A stretch of 64,000 nt of DNA from the NCBI GenBank assembly GCA_035535995.1, contig DATLOZ010000022.1, positions 310,001-374,000 of the forward strand. The letters are read 5' to 3'. The number at the start of each line of letters is the position of its first letter. Position 1 is the first letter of the stretch. A program made the position numbers and the translations under genes. Below the pieces are notes generated by a model. It was not told the origin of the DNA. It worked only from the letters and a program-made list of their open reading frames with translations, and searched no databases. This document shows, one piece after another, positions 20,001 through 26,630 of the stretch. The DNA is from JANYCO01 sp035535995 (GTDB lineage: Bacteria; Bacteroidota; Bacteroidia; Cytophagales; Cytophagaceae).

Positions 20001-21072
20001 ATCACCAGCTAAAGACACGTTATGTCAGGGTGACAATGCAAGCATTACTATTCAGTCGTCTGAAAACGGCGTTACTTATACAGCCTATGACCATATATCC
20101 TTGCAAGTAGGTGCACCTGTTACTGGCGATGGAACTGATAAAAATATAACGGTTACATTTGCTCAACTGGATATGCCTGCGAATGGAATCAGCGTGCAGG
20201 CTGTTGTTGGGGGCTGTCCAGCAGTAACACTTACTGCCGTGGATACAATTTACAAAAGCAGTATCGCCGCTCCTTCAATTATACCGAGTTCTTCTACTCT
20301 GTGTAGTACAAATCCTGTGCTCTTTACCGTTTCTCCTTCTTTTTCTCAATACCATTGGTACTATGGCTCTACTGCCGCTTTCACAGCTGCTTCACAGCTG
20401 ATCAACGGCGGTACCAATTCAGAAGTAGTATATCAGCCAGGTTATTATTTTATCGAGCTGTTTGACATCTATGGTTGCTCTACGGTAACCGCCGGACAAT
20501 ACATTGACTATGGCTCCGCTTTACCATCCATTGCACAAGCGGGCAACACAGGCAGTCAGGTAGACTTAAGCTGTGCCAATACTGCTTCTTATTATCAATG
20601 GTATGTAGAAAATGCTTCAGGAGTTCTTAAATATATAGAAGGCGCCAATGCCGCCAATTTCAGAGCCTATTTCGATGGCACCTATTACGTAGCGATCAAA
20701 GTAAATAGCTGTTATCTCTACTCTGCTGTTAGCACTGTATCCGGAATGGCGGGAGGAAATGTATTGCGACAAGGCTTTGCGGAAAATGACAGTAGCATAG
20801 TAATTCCAACTATTACTTCCGGCGAAATACTGGAAATATATCCAAACCCAAGCGCCGGTGCATTTGAATTGCAATACCTAAGCACATCCAACGAACCGAT
20901 CAAGGTCACCTTGTACAACTCTACAGGGAAACCAATGGTTACAAAAGAAATCTCTCAACGCGGTTTCATCACCATACCCTTTGATGCAGCGGAGCTTACA
21001 GCCGGTGTGTATATGATTGAAACAGTGCAGCAGGAAACAGTGATGAAGAAGAGGGTGATGATTGTGAAATAA
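14050..21072 (+). CDS. Giant T9SS-exported adhesin with TIG, Ig-like and leucine-rich regions
   Basis: A protein of 2340 residues. It has a signal peptide (residues 1-26), then roughly 800 residues of Gly/Thr/Ser-rich beta-helix-like repeats starting with YTWTGATSTAWNVSTNW. An IPT/TIG domain (about 827-912) is followed by two Ig-like modules, paired repeats with SKTDACTPSNNGTISF-type starts, and two NFTGTAPWNFTYSDGT-type modules. An LRR segment spans about 1438-1617, then come a second TIG domain (about 1627-1705), an Ig-like module and three tandem modules with ASESGVNYQ-type motifs. The end (2258-2340) is a T9SS type A sorting domain with EIYPNPSAGAF and the closing KKRVMIVK. It should be surface-attached or released through T9SS. 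The ligand is unknown. Confidence 0.85.
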   Translation: MKHKVSKFIFLTIFLCFVFSLNSKAVTYTWTGATSTAWNVSTNWSPSGYPSAIGDSAVIGPASNNPIITTLNISIGAINILSNGSLTLGTNGNLSLSSTLTIHSAGTFDMSATTTGLTIGGSCTIDGTFKFPTASAASVTISGNLSGASSGSINMSIAPTAVLNLKGLLNDGYLGGLVTTTTGTVVYNGIGTQTIFPATYRNLTIGSGTATGTKVLVGTTACSVLGTLTIASTSGGAVTFNLGTYSLPFNVTGPATFTPISTNAATLDFGGSPAKTVTIGGNLSGASAGSTIVMGGAPHTLVLNGTVLNSLNTLTTTGNGSTVTYGANAAQPVFASNNYENITFAGTGTKTLAGSGSTATNVTIGSGTGFTISSTSTLNVKGDWTNNGSFSAGTSTITFSGAGPQNIAGASATSFSSLIDANTIAVVTCMRNFTATSTTLFPNTKLDLGALTGYSLGTTSGSGTLLISAANSGTTTFPTSTSGPFFGSGGGTVEYNTNNSYTIGTNPVGYNNVVISSLGGKIINTPETMFGNLTVTSGTGLQINNTTGIVTVNSMTINGVLTSASGTGSTTITGGDVTVGPGGSIGSFPGASGLLKILSGNIVNNGSFTGQVVEFSNTSAMQAILGNACLFSTLQLNNSGQKLDLQNAGVTVLNSINYLTAGTINLNNADLTLLGSCNISGGGASSTIDVGGGTGKIIQQGSVAGNFTKTYPLSIGGVYSSFAINTLVATIGGSSQITIKAAIDASCTNCIRRYLSLTSSGITPVSDFRFDFDYTPGDVNGIPGTLRRYVATTPNAVTGKYVTTAPYKFGVNATGNTFIDGDWKTAGLAPTITGFSPSIVCAGDVVTVNGSDFTGTTGVTINGVAASSIVVVNDNTMNITVSPTAATGTGTIIVTSPLGSGTSPSNITVQAKPIVSAGLDKTVCHNNPTTTLSGSFSGGATGITWNNGGGIYSPNNANPTATYTLSPTELTAGLAELIIISSGSGACASATDTVFINVTPAPTSNAGSPQSICENATATLNGSVSVGSNPTWSGGSGGTFSNPNIQTPTYTPGSGDISAGSVTLTLTATQSGCLPVSSTVTISINPLPLFTLSKTDACTPSNNGTISFSTSVTTFTYNYVPGSTYTGGTPTTATINGVNTIPSLAAGMYTVRLYNPSTTCFSDRTITIGSNTPPSLTLTSTDVCGGSANGTISFPTSVTNLTYAITSGSTYTGTVPTSPTVNGTNTFSSLGAGIYTIRLYDPSTTCFTDQSTTINSLVPPTATISSSATNACNGSSINLDINFTGTAPWNFTYSDGTTSTHVNSIAASPYSFSVTPPLGNTTYTLTGVDDGTCIGATSGSATITVSAAPTATINTSSPPICGTGSATLNVNFTGLGPWDFSYSDGSSIYSVTGISINPYSFSVSPTGTTTYTLSSVADGSGCTGTTSGTATVTVQTGVSIPDVNFANWLTSNYPSCMCSNILITGCSALSSATSIDVSNLGITNLTGIQYFPNLITLDASGNSLSNLPTLPSSLLTLNVANNTITTFPALPTGLTNLNFSGNGYSGTIPSLPSGITTLDLSNNSITSLPSLPSSIQTLDCSHNQLATLPSLPNSLCSLIANTNLSLCYTNAPSCPGFTADIPSCNTTIGSFTPSSGCVGDSISISGGGFIGTSSVVFNGTAAGFVVKNDNLIVAAVPAGVSSGTISVTSGSSAVSSASFTVNASPVITLDPVDASVCAGIPVSFNVTATGAGLTYQWRFNGTNIPGTAAQLATYTISSPSSTDAGNYDVVVSGMCNPFATSNQAGLTVTPAPDPSLAVNTLVTTSCNSGTPSAIQIPASESGVNYQPFYNTTALSSTVAGTSSSITLSVDASLLPVGNDVITIQATKTGCNPVTLTNTASMTISASPNTSLSVTSVSPICSGSNGTVTIASSENGVSYQANTGGSAVGTAVVGNGSSITLTIPTPANGNNTISVDATASGCATVTMTTTPSIQVNSTPLSSISVSPAKDTLCQGDNASITIQSSENGVTYTAYDHISLQVGAPVTGDGTDKNITVTFAQLDMPANGISVQAVVGGCPAVTLTAVDTIYKSSIAAPSIIPSSSTLCSTNPVLFTVSPSFSQYHWYYGSTAAFTAASQLINGGTNSEVVYQPGYYFIELFDIYGCSTVTAGQYIDYGSALPSIAQAGNTGSQVDLSCANTASYYQWYVENASGVLKYIEGANAANFRAYFDGTYYVAIKVNSCYLYSAVSTVSGMAGGNVLRQGFAENDSSIVIPTITSGEILEIYPNPSAGAFELQYLSTSNEPIKVTLYNSTGKPMVTKEISQRGFITIPFDAAELTAGVYMIETVQQETVMKKRVMIVK

Positions 21073-21088
21073 TCTAGAAGGATACTTA

Positions 21089-21227
21089 CTGGATGCCGGA
21101 TACCAGATACCAGATGCCGGATAAAAAGGAAAACCATGTTAGCTTAACATGGTTTTCCTTTTTAGATAATTATCTTTAATTCATTTTATCTGACATCTGG
21201 CATCCGGTATCCGGCATCTAGCATCTG
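21089..21227. repeat. Family A inverted repeat, copy 3, enclosing a terminator
   Basis: The left arm is at 21089-21123 (GGATGCCGGATACCAGATAC within it). The right arm is at 21187-21227 (CTGGCATCCGGTATCCGGCA within it). The hairpin terminator at 21123-21163 sits between the arms. The element fills the gap between the convergent adhesin and ald genes. Confidence 0.75.
21123..21163. terminator. Bidirectional hairpin terminator
   Basis: A perfect 19-bp stem (left arm AAAAAGGAAAACCATGTTA) with a GCT loop, flanked by A-run and T-run on both strands. It can serve both the adhesin gene and ald, which converge here. Confidence 0.88.
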
Positions 21228-21232
21228 TTCTA

Positions 21233-22441
21233 TTAAAACCTCGCTGCAATAAGCAGATCCAGATCCTTATAGCTCATATTAAATTTCCTTGCCAGATGTG
21301 GGTTGGTAATATTTCCTTTGTAGGCATACACACCTTTCATGAACCATTCTTTGGCATAGATCATGCTGTCTACGCCTCCTTTGCGGGAGATCTGTAAAAG
21401 CATCGGAGTAAAAATATTACTCAAGGCAATTGTAGCCGTGCGTGCTACACGCGAGGGAATGTTTGGTACACAATAGTGAATCACATCGTATTTTCTGAAT
21501 ATTGGATTCTTGTGACTTGTAATGCGTGAAGTTTCAAAACATCCTCCCTGGTCAATGCTTACATCGATGATGATGGAGTTTGGTCTCATTTCGGCTACCA
21601 TTTCATCGGTCACTACGCAAGGACTTCCTTCGTCTGAACGTAGCGAACCAATTACTACATCGGCGCGCTTCATTTCATTTCTAAGCGTTACAGAATCAAT
21701 TGTAGAAGTATATAATTGATAACCTAGTGCATGTTTCAATCGACGGAGTTTGTAAACGTGATTGTCAAACACCTTTACCTCTGCTCCCAGTCCCAATGCT
21801 GCGCGGGCTGCGTATTCCGCTACCGTGCCTGCTCCGAGAATCACTACCTTGGTAGGCGGCACACCGGTGATCCCACCGATGATCACTCCTTTTCCATTAT
21901 TGCTGTTCAAATATTCCGCAGCGATCAGCATCACCGTACTTCCGGCGATTTCACTCATCGATTTTACGAGCGGCTTGCCTCCTGCTTTGTCTTCGATGTA
22001 TTCGTATGCTAAAGCTGTTAATTTTTTATCGTTCACCGCCTTCAAAAACTCCGGTTGAAGCTTTCCCACTTGCAAAGCAGAGATCAATGTTTTGCCGGGT
22101 TTCATCATCGCCACTTGCTCCGGAGAAGGTGGATTTACTTTCAACACAATATCAGAAGCGAAAACTTCTTCTTCCGAATACACGATCTTGGCGCCCGCTT
22201 CGCTGAAATCCCGGTCACTCAGTTTCGGACTGCTTCCCGCTCCACTTTGCAACACTACTTCGTGACCGTTGTTTACAAGGATGCTCACGGCTTCGGGCGT
22301 AAGACAAATACGATTCTCATCGCCTTCCGTTTCTTTCGGGATCCCTATATTCAGGTTATGTACATTTTCCTTCACCTTCATTAGCTTCTCCTGCGGGTAA
22401 AGAGCAGCTTCCTTGGCTAGGGATTGTATCTTCGCTTTCAT
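21233..22441 (-). CDS. ald: Alanine dehydrogenase
   Basis: A protein of 402 residues of the AlaDH/PNT family. The N-terminal catalytic domain has NIGIPKETEGDENRICLTPE, and the NAD-binding core has VILGAGTVAEYAARAALGLG. A conserved C-terminal region includes VPNIPSRVARTATIALSN. The enzyme interconverts L-alanine and pyruvate with ammonia and NAD. A leader of about 29 residues (MKAKIQSLAKEAALYPQEKL) precedes the domain. A transhydrogenase alpha subunit is the alternative, but no pntB partner is present. It is last in the porX-lipoprotein-tsaE-ald unit, 11 bases after tsaE. Confidence 0.88.
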   Translation of the reverse strand: MKAKIQSLAKEAALYPQEKLMKVKENVHNLNIGIPKETEGDENRICLTPEAVSILVNNGHEVVLQSGAGSSPKLSDRDFSEAGAKIVYSEEEVFASDIVLKVNPPSPEQVAMMKPGKTLISALQVGKLQPEFLKAVNDKKLTALAYEYIEDKAGGKPLVKSMSEIAGSTVMLIAAEYLNSNNGKGVIIGGITGVPPTKVVILGAGTVAEYAARAALGLGAEVKVFDNHVYKLRRLKHALGYQLYTSTIDSVTLRNEMKRADVVIGSLRSDEGSPCVVTDEMVAEMRPNSIIIDVSIDQGGCFETSRITSHKNPIFRKYDVIHYCVPNIPSRVARTATIALSNIFTPMLLQISRKGGVDSMIYAKEWFMKGVYAYKGNITNPHLARKFNMSYKDLDLLIAARF

Positions 22442-22452
22442 GATGGTTTGAT

Positions 22453-22905
22453 TTATTGTATTTCTGTTTTTCTGGATACAGAGATCTTTCGCTCCGTTTC
22501 AGAAATAATTTCAATATGGATGTAAATATACTCGTCGGGCAATAAAGACGGGATCATCGAAGGCCACTCCACAAAACAATAATCTTCCGAATAGAAATAT
22601 TCGTCTACTCCAATATCAGAAGCCTCTTCTTCACTTTTGATCCTGTAAAAATCAAAATGATAGAATATGTTTCCTCTTATATTATGATATTCATTTACGA
22701 GCGAAAAAGTAGGACTTGAAACATTGTCTTTCACGCCAAAAACCTTGCATATGGCTTTGATCAAGGTTGTTTTGCCCGCGCCCATGGGGCCTTCAAAAAG
22801 CCATACATTTGTATTCTCTGAAAAAGACACCACTTGTTCGGCCGCTTTCGAAAGATGATCCAACGAGCTGATGAGCTCAAGCTCTACCGTCAATTCATTT
22901 TTCAT
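22453..22905 (-). CDS. tsaE: tRNA threonylcarbamoyladenosine biosynthesis ATPase TsaE
   Basis: A protein of 150 residues with Walker A GPMGAGKTTLIKAICK (about residues 39-54), the SSPTFSLVNEY motif after it, FYHFDFYRIKSEEEASDIG, and the EDYCFVEWPSMI segment with its conserved Glu-Trp. TsaE drives the t6A37 complex with TsaB and TsaD by ATP hydrolysis. The start lies 3 bases after the stop of the acidic lipoprotein gene, so the two are tightly linked. Confidence 0.93.
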   Translation of the reverse strand: MKNELTVELELISSLDHLSKAAEQVVSFSENTNVWLFEGPMGAGKTTLIKAICKVFGVKDNVSSPTFSLVNEYHNIRGNIFYHFDFYRIKSEEEASDIGVDEYFYSEDYCFVEWPSMIPSLLPDEYIYIHIEIISETERKISVSRKTEIQ

Positions 22906-22908
22906 GCA

Positions 22909-23154
22909 CTATGATCCTGATCCTTCTTCTGGTGCTATCGGATTATTATTATCTTCCTCTTTTTTATCATCGTCATCATCGTCGTCGTTCTTATAGATCA
23001 CGCTATCTTCCGGTGAATTTCCCTGGATCGTATCTACCAATACGGTATCAGGGATGGAAGAAGGACCTGTCTTACTTTCGCAGGAAAGCAGGAACAATAC
23101 AAGTATAAACTTCAATACTTTTACAGAAATAAAAAACAGATAATGTTTCTTCAT
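22909..23154 (-). CDS. Small acidic lipoprotein with poly-Asp run
   Basis: A protein of 81 residues from the ATG at 23154 (MKKHYLFF); 15 further codons are open upstream, but this start gives a normal lipoprotein signal. The lipobox is LFLLSC, with Cys at about residue 25. The mature part is short and unstructured, with a run of seven Asp followed by KKEEDNNN, ending PEEGSGS. It has no recognisable domain. It sits between porX (69 bases upstream) and tsaE (3 bases downstream). An envelope anchor or calcium-binding role is conceivable but unsupported. Confidence 0.6.
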   Translation of the reverse strand: MKKHYLFFISVKVLKFILVLFLLSCESKTGPSSIPDTVLVDTIQGNSPEDSVIYKNDDDDDDDKKEEDNNNPIAPEEGSGS

Positions 23155-23223
23155 AAAACCTCTGACAAGATTCAAATACTCCTGAAATTGATTTTTCATT
23201 CGGCGAAAAATTTTGTTGTTAGA

Positions 23224-24780
23224 TTATCTCTTTGATGACAATGTGACCAAAGGAATGATGATTTCTTCCAAAGATACCCCTCCATGCTGAAAAGTATCTT
23301 TATAATAGTTCACATAATAGTTAAAATTATTGGGATATGCAAAAAAATAGTCTTCTATCGTAAAGACATAAGTGCTGGAAATATTTTTTTTCGGCAAAAA
23401 GAAACGCTCCGGTCTTTTCACTACTAGCACATCGGATTCGTCAAAGCTGAGATTTTTTCCCACTTTGTAACGCAGGTTGCTGTTCACCGATTTGTCGCCC
23501 ACGATCTTGTATGGATGCTTCACGCGAATGGTACCATGGTCAGTAGTGATCACCAGTTTTACTTTTTTCTCAGAGATCTTTTTCAATGCTTCCAGCAAAG
23601 AAGAATGTTGGAACCAGGAATAAGTAATGGAACGGTAAGCCGACTCATCCGGTGCCAGTTCGCGGATCATAGCCATGTCGGTGCGGGCGTGCGAGAGCAT
23701 GTCTACAAAATTATAGACGATCGCATTCAGTTTGTTGGACATCAGGTTGGGAATACTGTTCACCAATGTTTTTCCCTGCTCTACATTCAACACTTTATGA
23801 TACGAGCATTTTACATCGTACTTATTTTTCTGCAATTGCCCCTGCAGAAATTCTTCTTCAAAATTATTTTTTCCTCCCTCGTCGTCTTCGTTTGCCCAGA
23901 GATCAGGATATTTTTTTTCCATTTCCGAAGGCATCATGCCGGAAAAGATCGCATTGCGTGCATATGCGGTGGTGGTGGGTAAAATAGAATAGTAAGCAGA
24001 TTCTTCGTCTACATTAAAGTACTCGCTGATCACAGGTTCCAGCACTTTCCACTGATCAAAACGCAGGTTGTCGATCAGCAGGAAAAATACGGGTTCCGGG
24101 CCATCTAGTAGTGGTAATACTTTTTTCTTTATCAACTGGTGCGAAAGCAATGGTCGTGAAACGTTGGCATCATTGAGCCAACTTTCATAATTTTTCTTGA
24201 TGAACTTACAGAAATTATTATTGGCCTCGCTCTTCTGCATATCAATCACTTCGCCCATACTTTTGTTTTCAGTACGGTCGATCTCAAGTTCCCAGAAGAT
24301 TAGTTTTTTATATACTTCCACCCACTCCTCGTGTGTGAGCTTATCGGAAAAAGACATGCTCAGCTCACGGAAATTTTGCTGGTAGCTTTGATTAGTCTTC
24401 TCTTCTACCAATCGTTTGTTGTCTAGTATTTTTTTGATGGATAAAAGGATCTGATTAGGGTTGATCGGCTTAATCAGGTAATCCGCGATCTTGGCTCCGA
24501 TCGCTTCTTCCATGATTTGCTCCTCTTCATTCTTAGTGATCATCACCACCGGCAAGGTTGGTTTCAGTTGTTTGATCTGGTTCAGCGCTTCCAGACCGTT
24601 CATACCGGGCATATTTTCGTCAAGGAAAACGAGATCAAATTTTTGCTGCTTTACCTTGTCCACCGCATCGGCGCCGCTTACTACAGGCACTACATCGTAG
24701 CCTTTGTTGTTAAGAAAAATGATGTGCGGCTTTAAAAGATCTATTTCATCGTCGGCCCAAAGAATCGTTGGCTTTTGCAT
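23224..24780 (-). CDS. porX: PorX: response regulator with PglZ phosphodiesterase domain, T9SS regulator
   Basis: A protein of 518 residues, the length of known PorX. The N-terminal receiver domain has the acidic pair W-A-D-D-E (residues 8-12), phospho-acceptor Asp54 in LVFLDENMPG and the K of YLIKPINP (about residue 104). A helical linker follows. The C-terminal PglZ domain has VFFLLIDNLRFDQW, STLPTTTAYARN-like SILPTTTAYARNAIFSG and the metal-site ITTDHG. In Porphyromonas and Flavobacterium, PorX with kinase PorY and sigma SigP controls T9SS genes, and the PglZ domain cleaves oligonucleotides. The two T9SS cargo proteins in this window fit that role. No PorY is adjacent. Confidence 0.92.
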   Translation of the reverse strand: MQKPTILWADDEIDLLKPHIIFLNNKGYDVVPVVSGADAVDKVKQQKFDLVFLDENMPGMNGLEALNQIKQLKPTLPVVMITKNEEEQIMEEAIGAKIADYLIKPINPNQILLSIKKILDNKRLVEEKTNQSYQQNFRELSMSFSDKLTHEEWVEVYKKLIFWELEIDRTENKSMGEVIDMQKSEANNNFCKFIKKNYESWLNDANVSRPLLSHQLIKKKVLPLLDGPEPVFFLLIDNLRFDQWKVLEPVISEYFNVDEESAYYSILPTTTAYARNAIFSGMMPSEMEKKYPDLWANEDDEGGKNNFEEEFLQGQLQKNKYDVKCSYHKVLNVEQGKTLVNSIPNLMSNKLNAIVYNFVDMLSHARTDMAMIRELAPDESAYRSITYSWFQHSSLLEALKKISEKKVKLVITTDHGTIRVKHPYKIVGDKSVNSNLRYKVGKNLSFDESDVLVVKRPERFFLPKKNISSTYVFTIEDYFFAYPNNFNYYVNYYKDTFQHGGVSLEEIIIPLVTLSSKR

Positions 24781-24782
24781 AA

Positions 24783-24910
24783 AAATTTTGAATTTTAAAT
24801 TTTAAATTTTGAATTGAAACCCGTAGGGAACAATTCTACTTCATTATACCAACGAGCTTCAACTATCTTTATTTTGAATTTAAAATTCAAAACTCAAAAT
24901 TTAAAATTAA
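24783..24910. repeat. Family B inverted repeat between gatB and porX
   Basis: The left arm (24783-24816) is TTTTGAATTTTAAATTTTAA-like. The right arm (24870-24910) has GAATTTAAAATTCAAAACTC and overlaps the gatB stop codon region. About 53 bases of unique sequence separate the arms. It is the untranslated leader region of porX. Confidence 0.65.
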
Positions 24911-26361
24911 TTATCGAGAATACTTTTTAAAATCTCGGTAGTTACCTTCGGATCGGCTTTCCCCTCGCTGGCTTTCTTCACTTCGCCCATAAACATTCCG
25001 AGAATTCCTTTTTTACCGCCCTTATATTCCGCTACCTTTTCAGGGAATCTGGATAATACTTCTTCCACGATCGGGCGGATATTGTCAGAATTGCTGTCCT
25101 GGATCAGGTTCATCTCCTCCGCGATTTTCAAGGCGGTACGGCCATCTGCTTTTACCAGCTCAGGAAAAATCTTCTCATTAGCCGTAGCAAAACTTACTTT
25201 GCCTGAATCCACTACAGAGATCAGCTCTGCCAGTATTTTAGGTGTTATCGTAAATTGGGAAATACTCATGGTAAGCTCGTTCAGGTACGATTTCACCGGG
25301 CCCATCATCCAGTTGGAAGCGGCCTTGTAGTTTTTGGTATTCTTACAAAGATCCTCGAAATAAAAAGCGATCTCTTTCGTATCAGTAAGTACGAGTGCAT
25401 CGTATTCCGGAAGACCGTATTCATTTACAAATTTATTAACCAGTTGTTGTGGTAGTGTTGGCATTGCAGCTTTGAGCGCATTCAGCCATTCCTCAGAAAT
25501 TTTCAAGGGCTGAAGATCTGGCTCCGGGAAGTAGCGGTAGTCGTTGAGCTCTTCCTTGGTACGCATGCCGTGGGTAGTGAAGTTTACCGTATCAAACTGG
25601 CGGGTTTCGGAAAAGATCTCATTCCCCGCTTCTACTTCGGCAATTTGTCTTTCTATTTCAAACTCGATCGCACGTTGTACGTTACGAATCGAGTTCATAT
25701 TTTTTACTTCTACTTTTTTACCATATTGCTTGGCGCCCTTCAGCATCACGGAAACGTTCGCATCGCAACGTAGCGAACCCTCTTCCATGTTTCCATCGCA
25801 AATATCAAGGTAACGTACCAGCTTTCTAATCTCTGTGAGTAAAGCGGCGGCTTCATCGGAAGTACGGATATCCGGCTCTGTCACGATCTCGATCAGCGGT
25901 ACGCCTGCACGGTTGTAGTCTACTAGCGTGTCGGTCTCTCCTTCCAGGTGTAGGTTTTTACCGGCATCGTCTTCCATGTGGATACGGTTGAGGCGAATAA
26001 ATTTTTCACCTTCTTTTGTTTTGATGGTAAAACCTCCGCCTTTGCAGATAGGCGCTTTGTCTTGTGTGGTTTGATATCCCTTCGGAAGGTCAGGATAGAA
26101 ATAATTTTTACGGTCAAAGAAATTGGTGCGATTGATCTCACAGCCGCTGGCAAGTCCCATTTTAATGGCATACTCCACCACTTTCTTGTTAAGCTTAGGA
26201 AGCACACCCGGATGCGCCAGGGTGATTACGCTGATATTCGTATTAGGCATGTTTCCAAACTCAGTAGAGTCAGGAGCAAAAATTTTACTGGCAGTACTCA
26301 ACTGTGCGTGTACCTCCAGACCGATCACCGGCTGGTATTTATCTTTAATCGATTGATCCAT
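24907..26361 (-). CDS. gatB: Aspartyl/glutamyl-tRNA(Asn/Gln) amidotransferase subunit B
   Basis: A protein of 484 residues of full family length. The GatB catalytic cradle begins YQPVIGLEVHAQL and contains NTNISVITLAHPGVLPKLN, FDRKNYFYPDLPKGYQ, EDDAGKNLH, DYNRAGVPLIEIVTEPDIR and SLRCDANVSV. A helical GatB/Yqey tail ends GMFMGEVKKASEGKADP. It converts Glu-tRNA(Gln) or Asp-tRNA(Asn) to the amide form with GatA and GatC, which are not in the window. Confidence 0.96.
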   Translation of the reverse strand: MDQSIKDKYQPVIGLEVHAQLSTASKIFAPDSTEFGNMPNTNISVITLAHPGVLPKLNKKVVEYAIKMGLASGCEINRTNFFDRKNYFYPDLPKGYQTTQDKAPICKGGGFTIKTKEGEKFIRLNRIHMEDDAGKNLHLEGETDTLVDYNRAGVPLIEIVTEPDIRTSDEAAALLTEIRKLVRYLDICDGNMEEGSLRCDANVSVMLKGAKQYGKKVEVKNMNSIRNVQRAIEFEIERQIAEVEAGNEIFSETRQFDTVNFTTHGMRTKEELNDYRYFPEPDLQPLKISEEWLNALKAAMPTLPQQLVNKFVNEYGLPEYDALVLTDTKEIAFYFEDLCKNTKNYKAASNWMMGPVKSYLNELTMSISQFTITPKILAELISVVDSGKVSFATANEKIFPELVKADGRTALKIAEEMNLIQDSNSDNIRPIVEEVLSRFPEKVAEYKGGKKGILGMFMGEVKKASEGKADPKVTTEILKSILDN

Positions 26362-26397
26362 TATTTTTTAGAAATAAACTAAATTTCGTTTAAGAGA

Positions 26398-26405
26398 CAA
26401 ATATA
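26398..26405 (-). promoter_or_regulatory. Putative -7 promoter box for gatB
   Basis: On the minus strand this reads TATATTTG, 36 bases before the gatB ATG. The remainder of the gap up to 26611 shows no gene. Confidence 0.5.
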
Positions 26406-26611
26406 AGACATTCACCTGAAATTTTGCAGCCTTACAATTCTAAACCTACAAAGATTCAATCGAAATAAAACTAGATGAGAATAAATCTTTGGAGGTTTTT
26501 GTTATATGACTATCAATTAGTTGCCCGCCAGATAAATCTCAGAAACAGCATGTACGAATTCTACTTAATGATACGTTAATCAAAAAAACAGCTGGAGTCG
26601 TAAAAACTTTG

Positions 26612-26619
26612 TATGTTTG
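26612..26619 (+). promoter_or_regulatory. Putative -7 promoter box for the flippase gene
   Basis: TATGTTTG lies only 11 bases before the TTG start at 26631, so a transcript starting about 7 bases after the box would have almost no leader. Confidence 0.5.
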
Positions 26620-26630
26620 CACACATTTAA

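Noticed and set aside
14050..21072. Long open frames on the opposite strand of the adhesin gene
   Set aside because: They follow from the Gly/Thr/Ser-rich repeat composition; the plus-strand frame has a signal peptide, domains and a sorting signal.
21233..22441. NAD(P) transhydrogenase alpha subunit instead of alanine dehydrogenase
   Set aside because: No beta subunit or membrane part is nearby, and the single-chain length fits alanine dehydrogenase.
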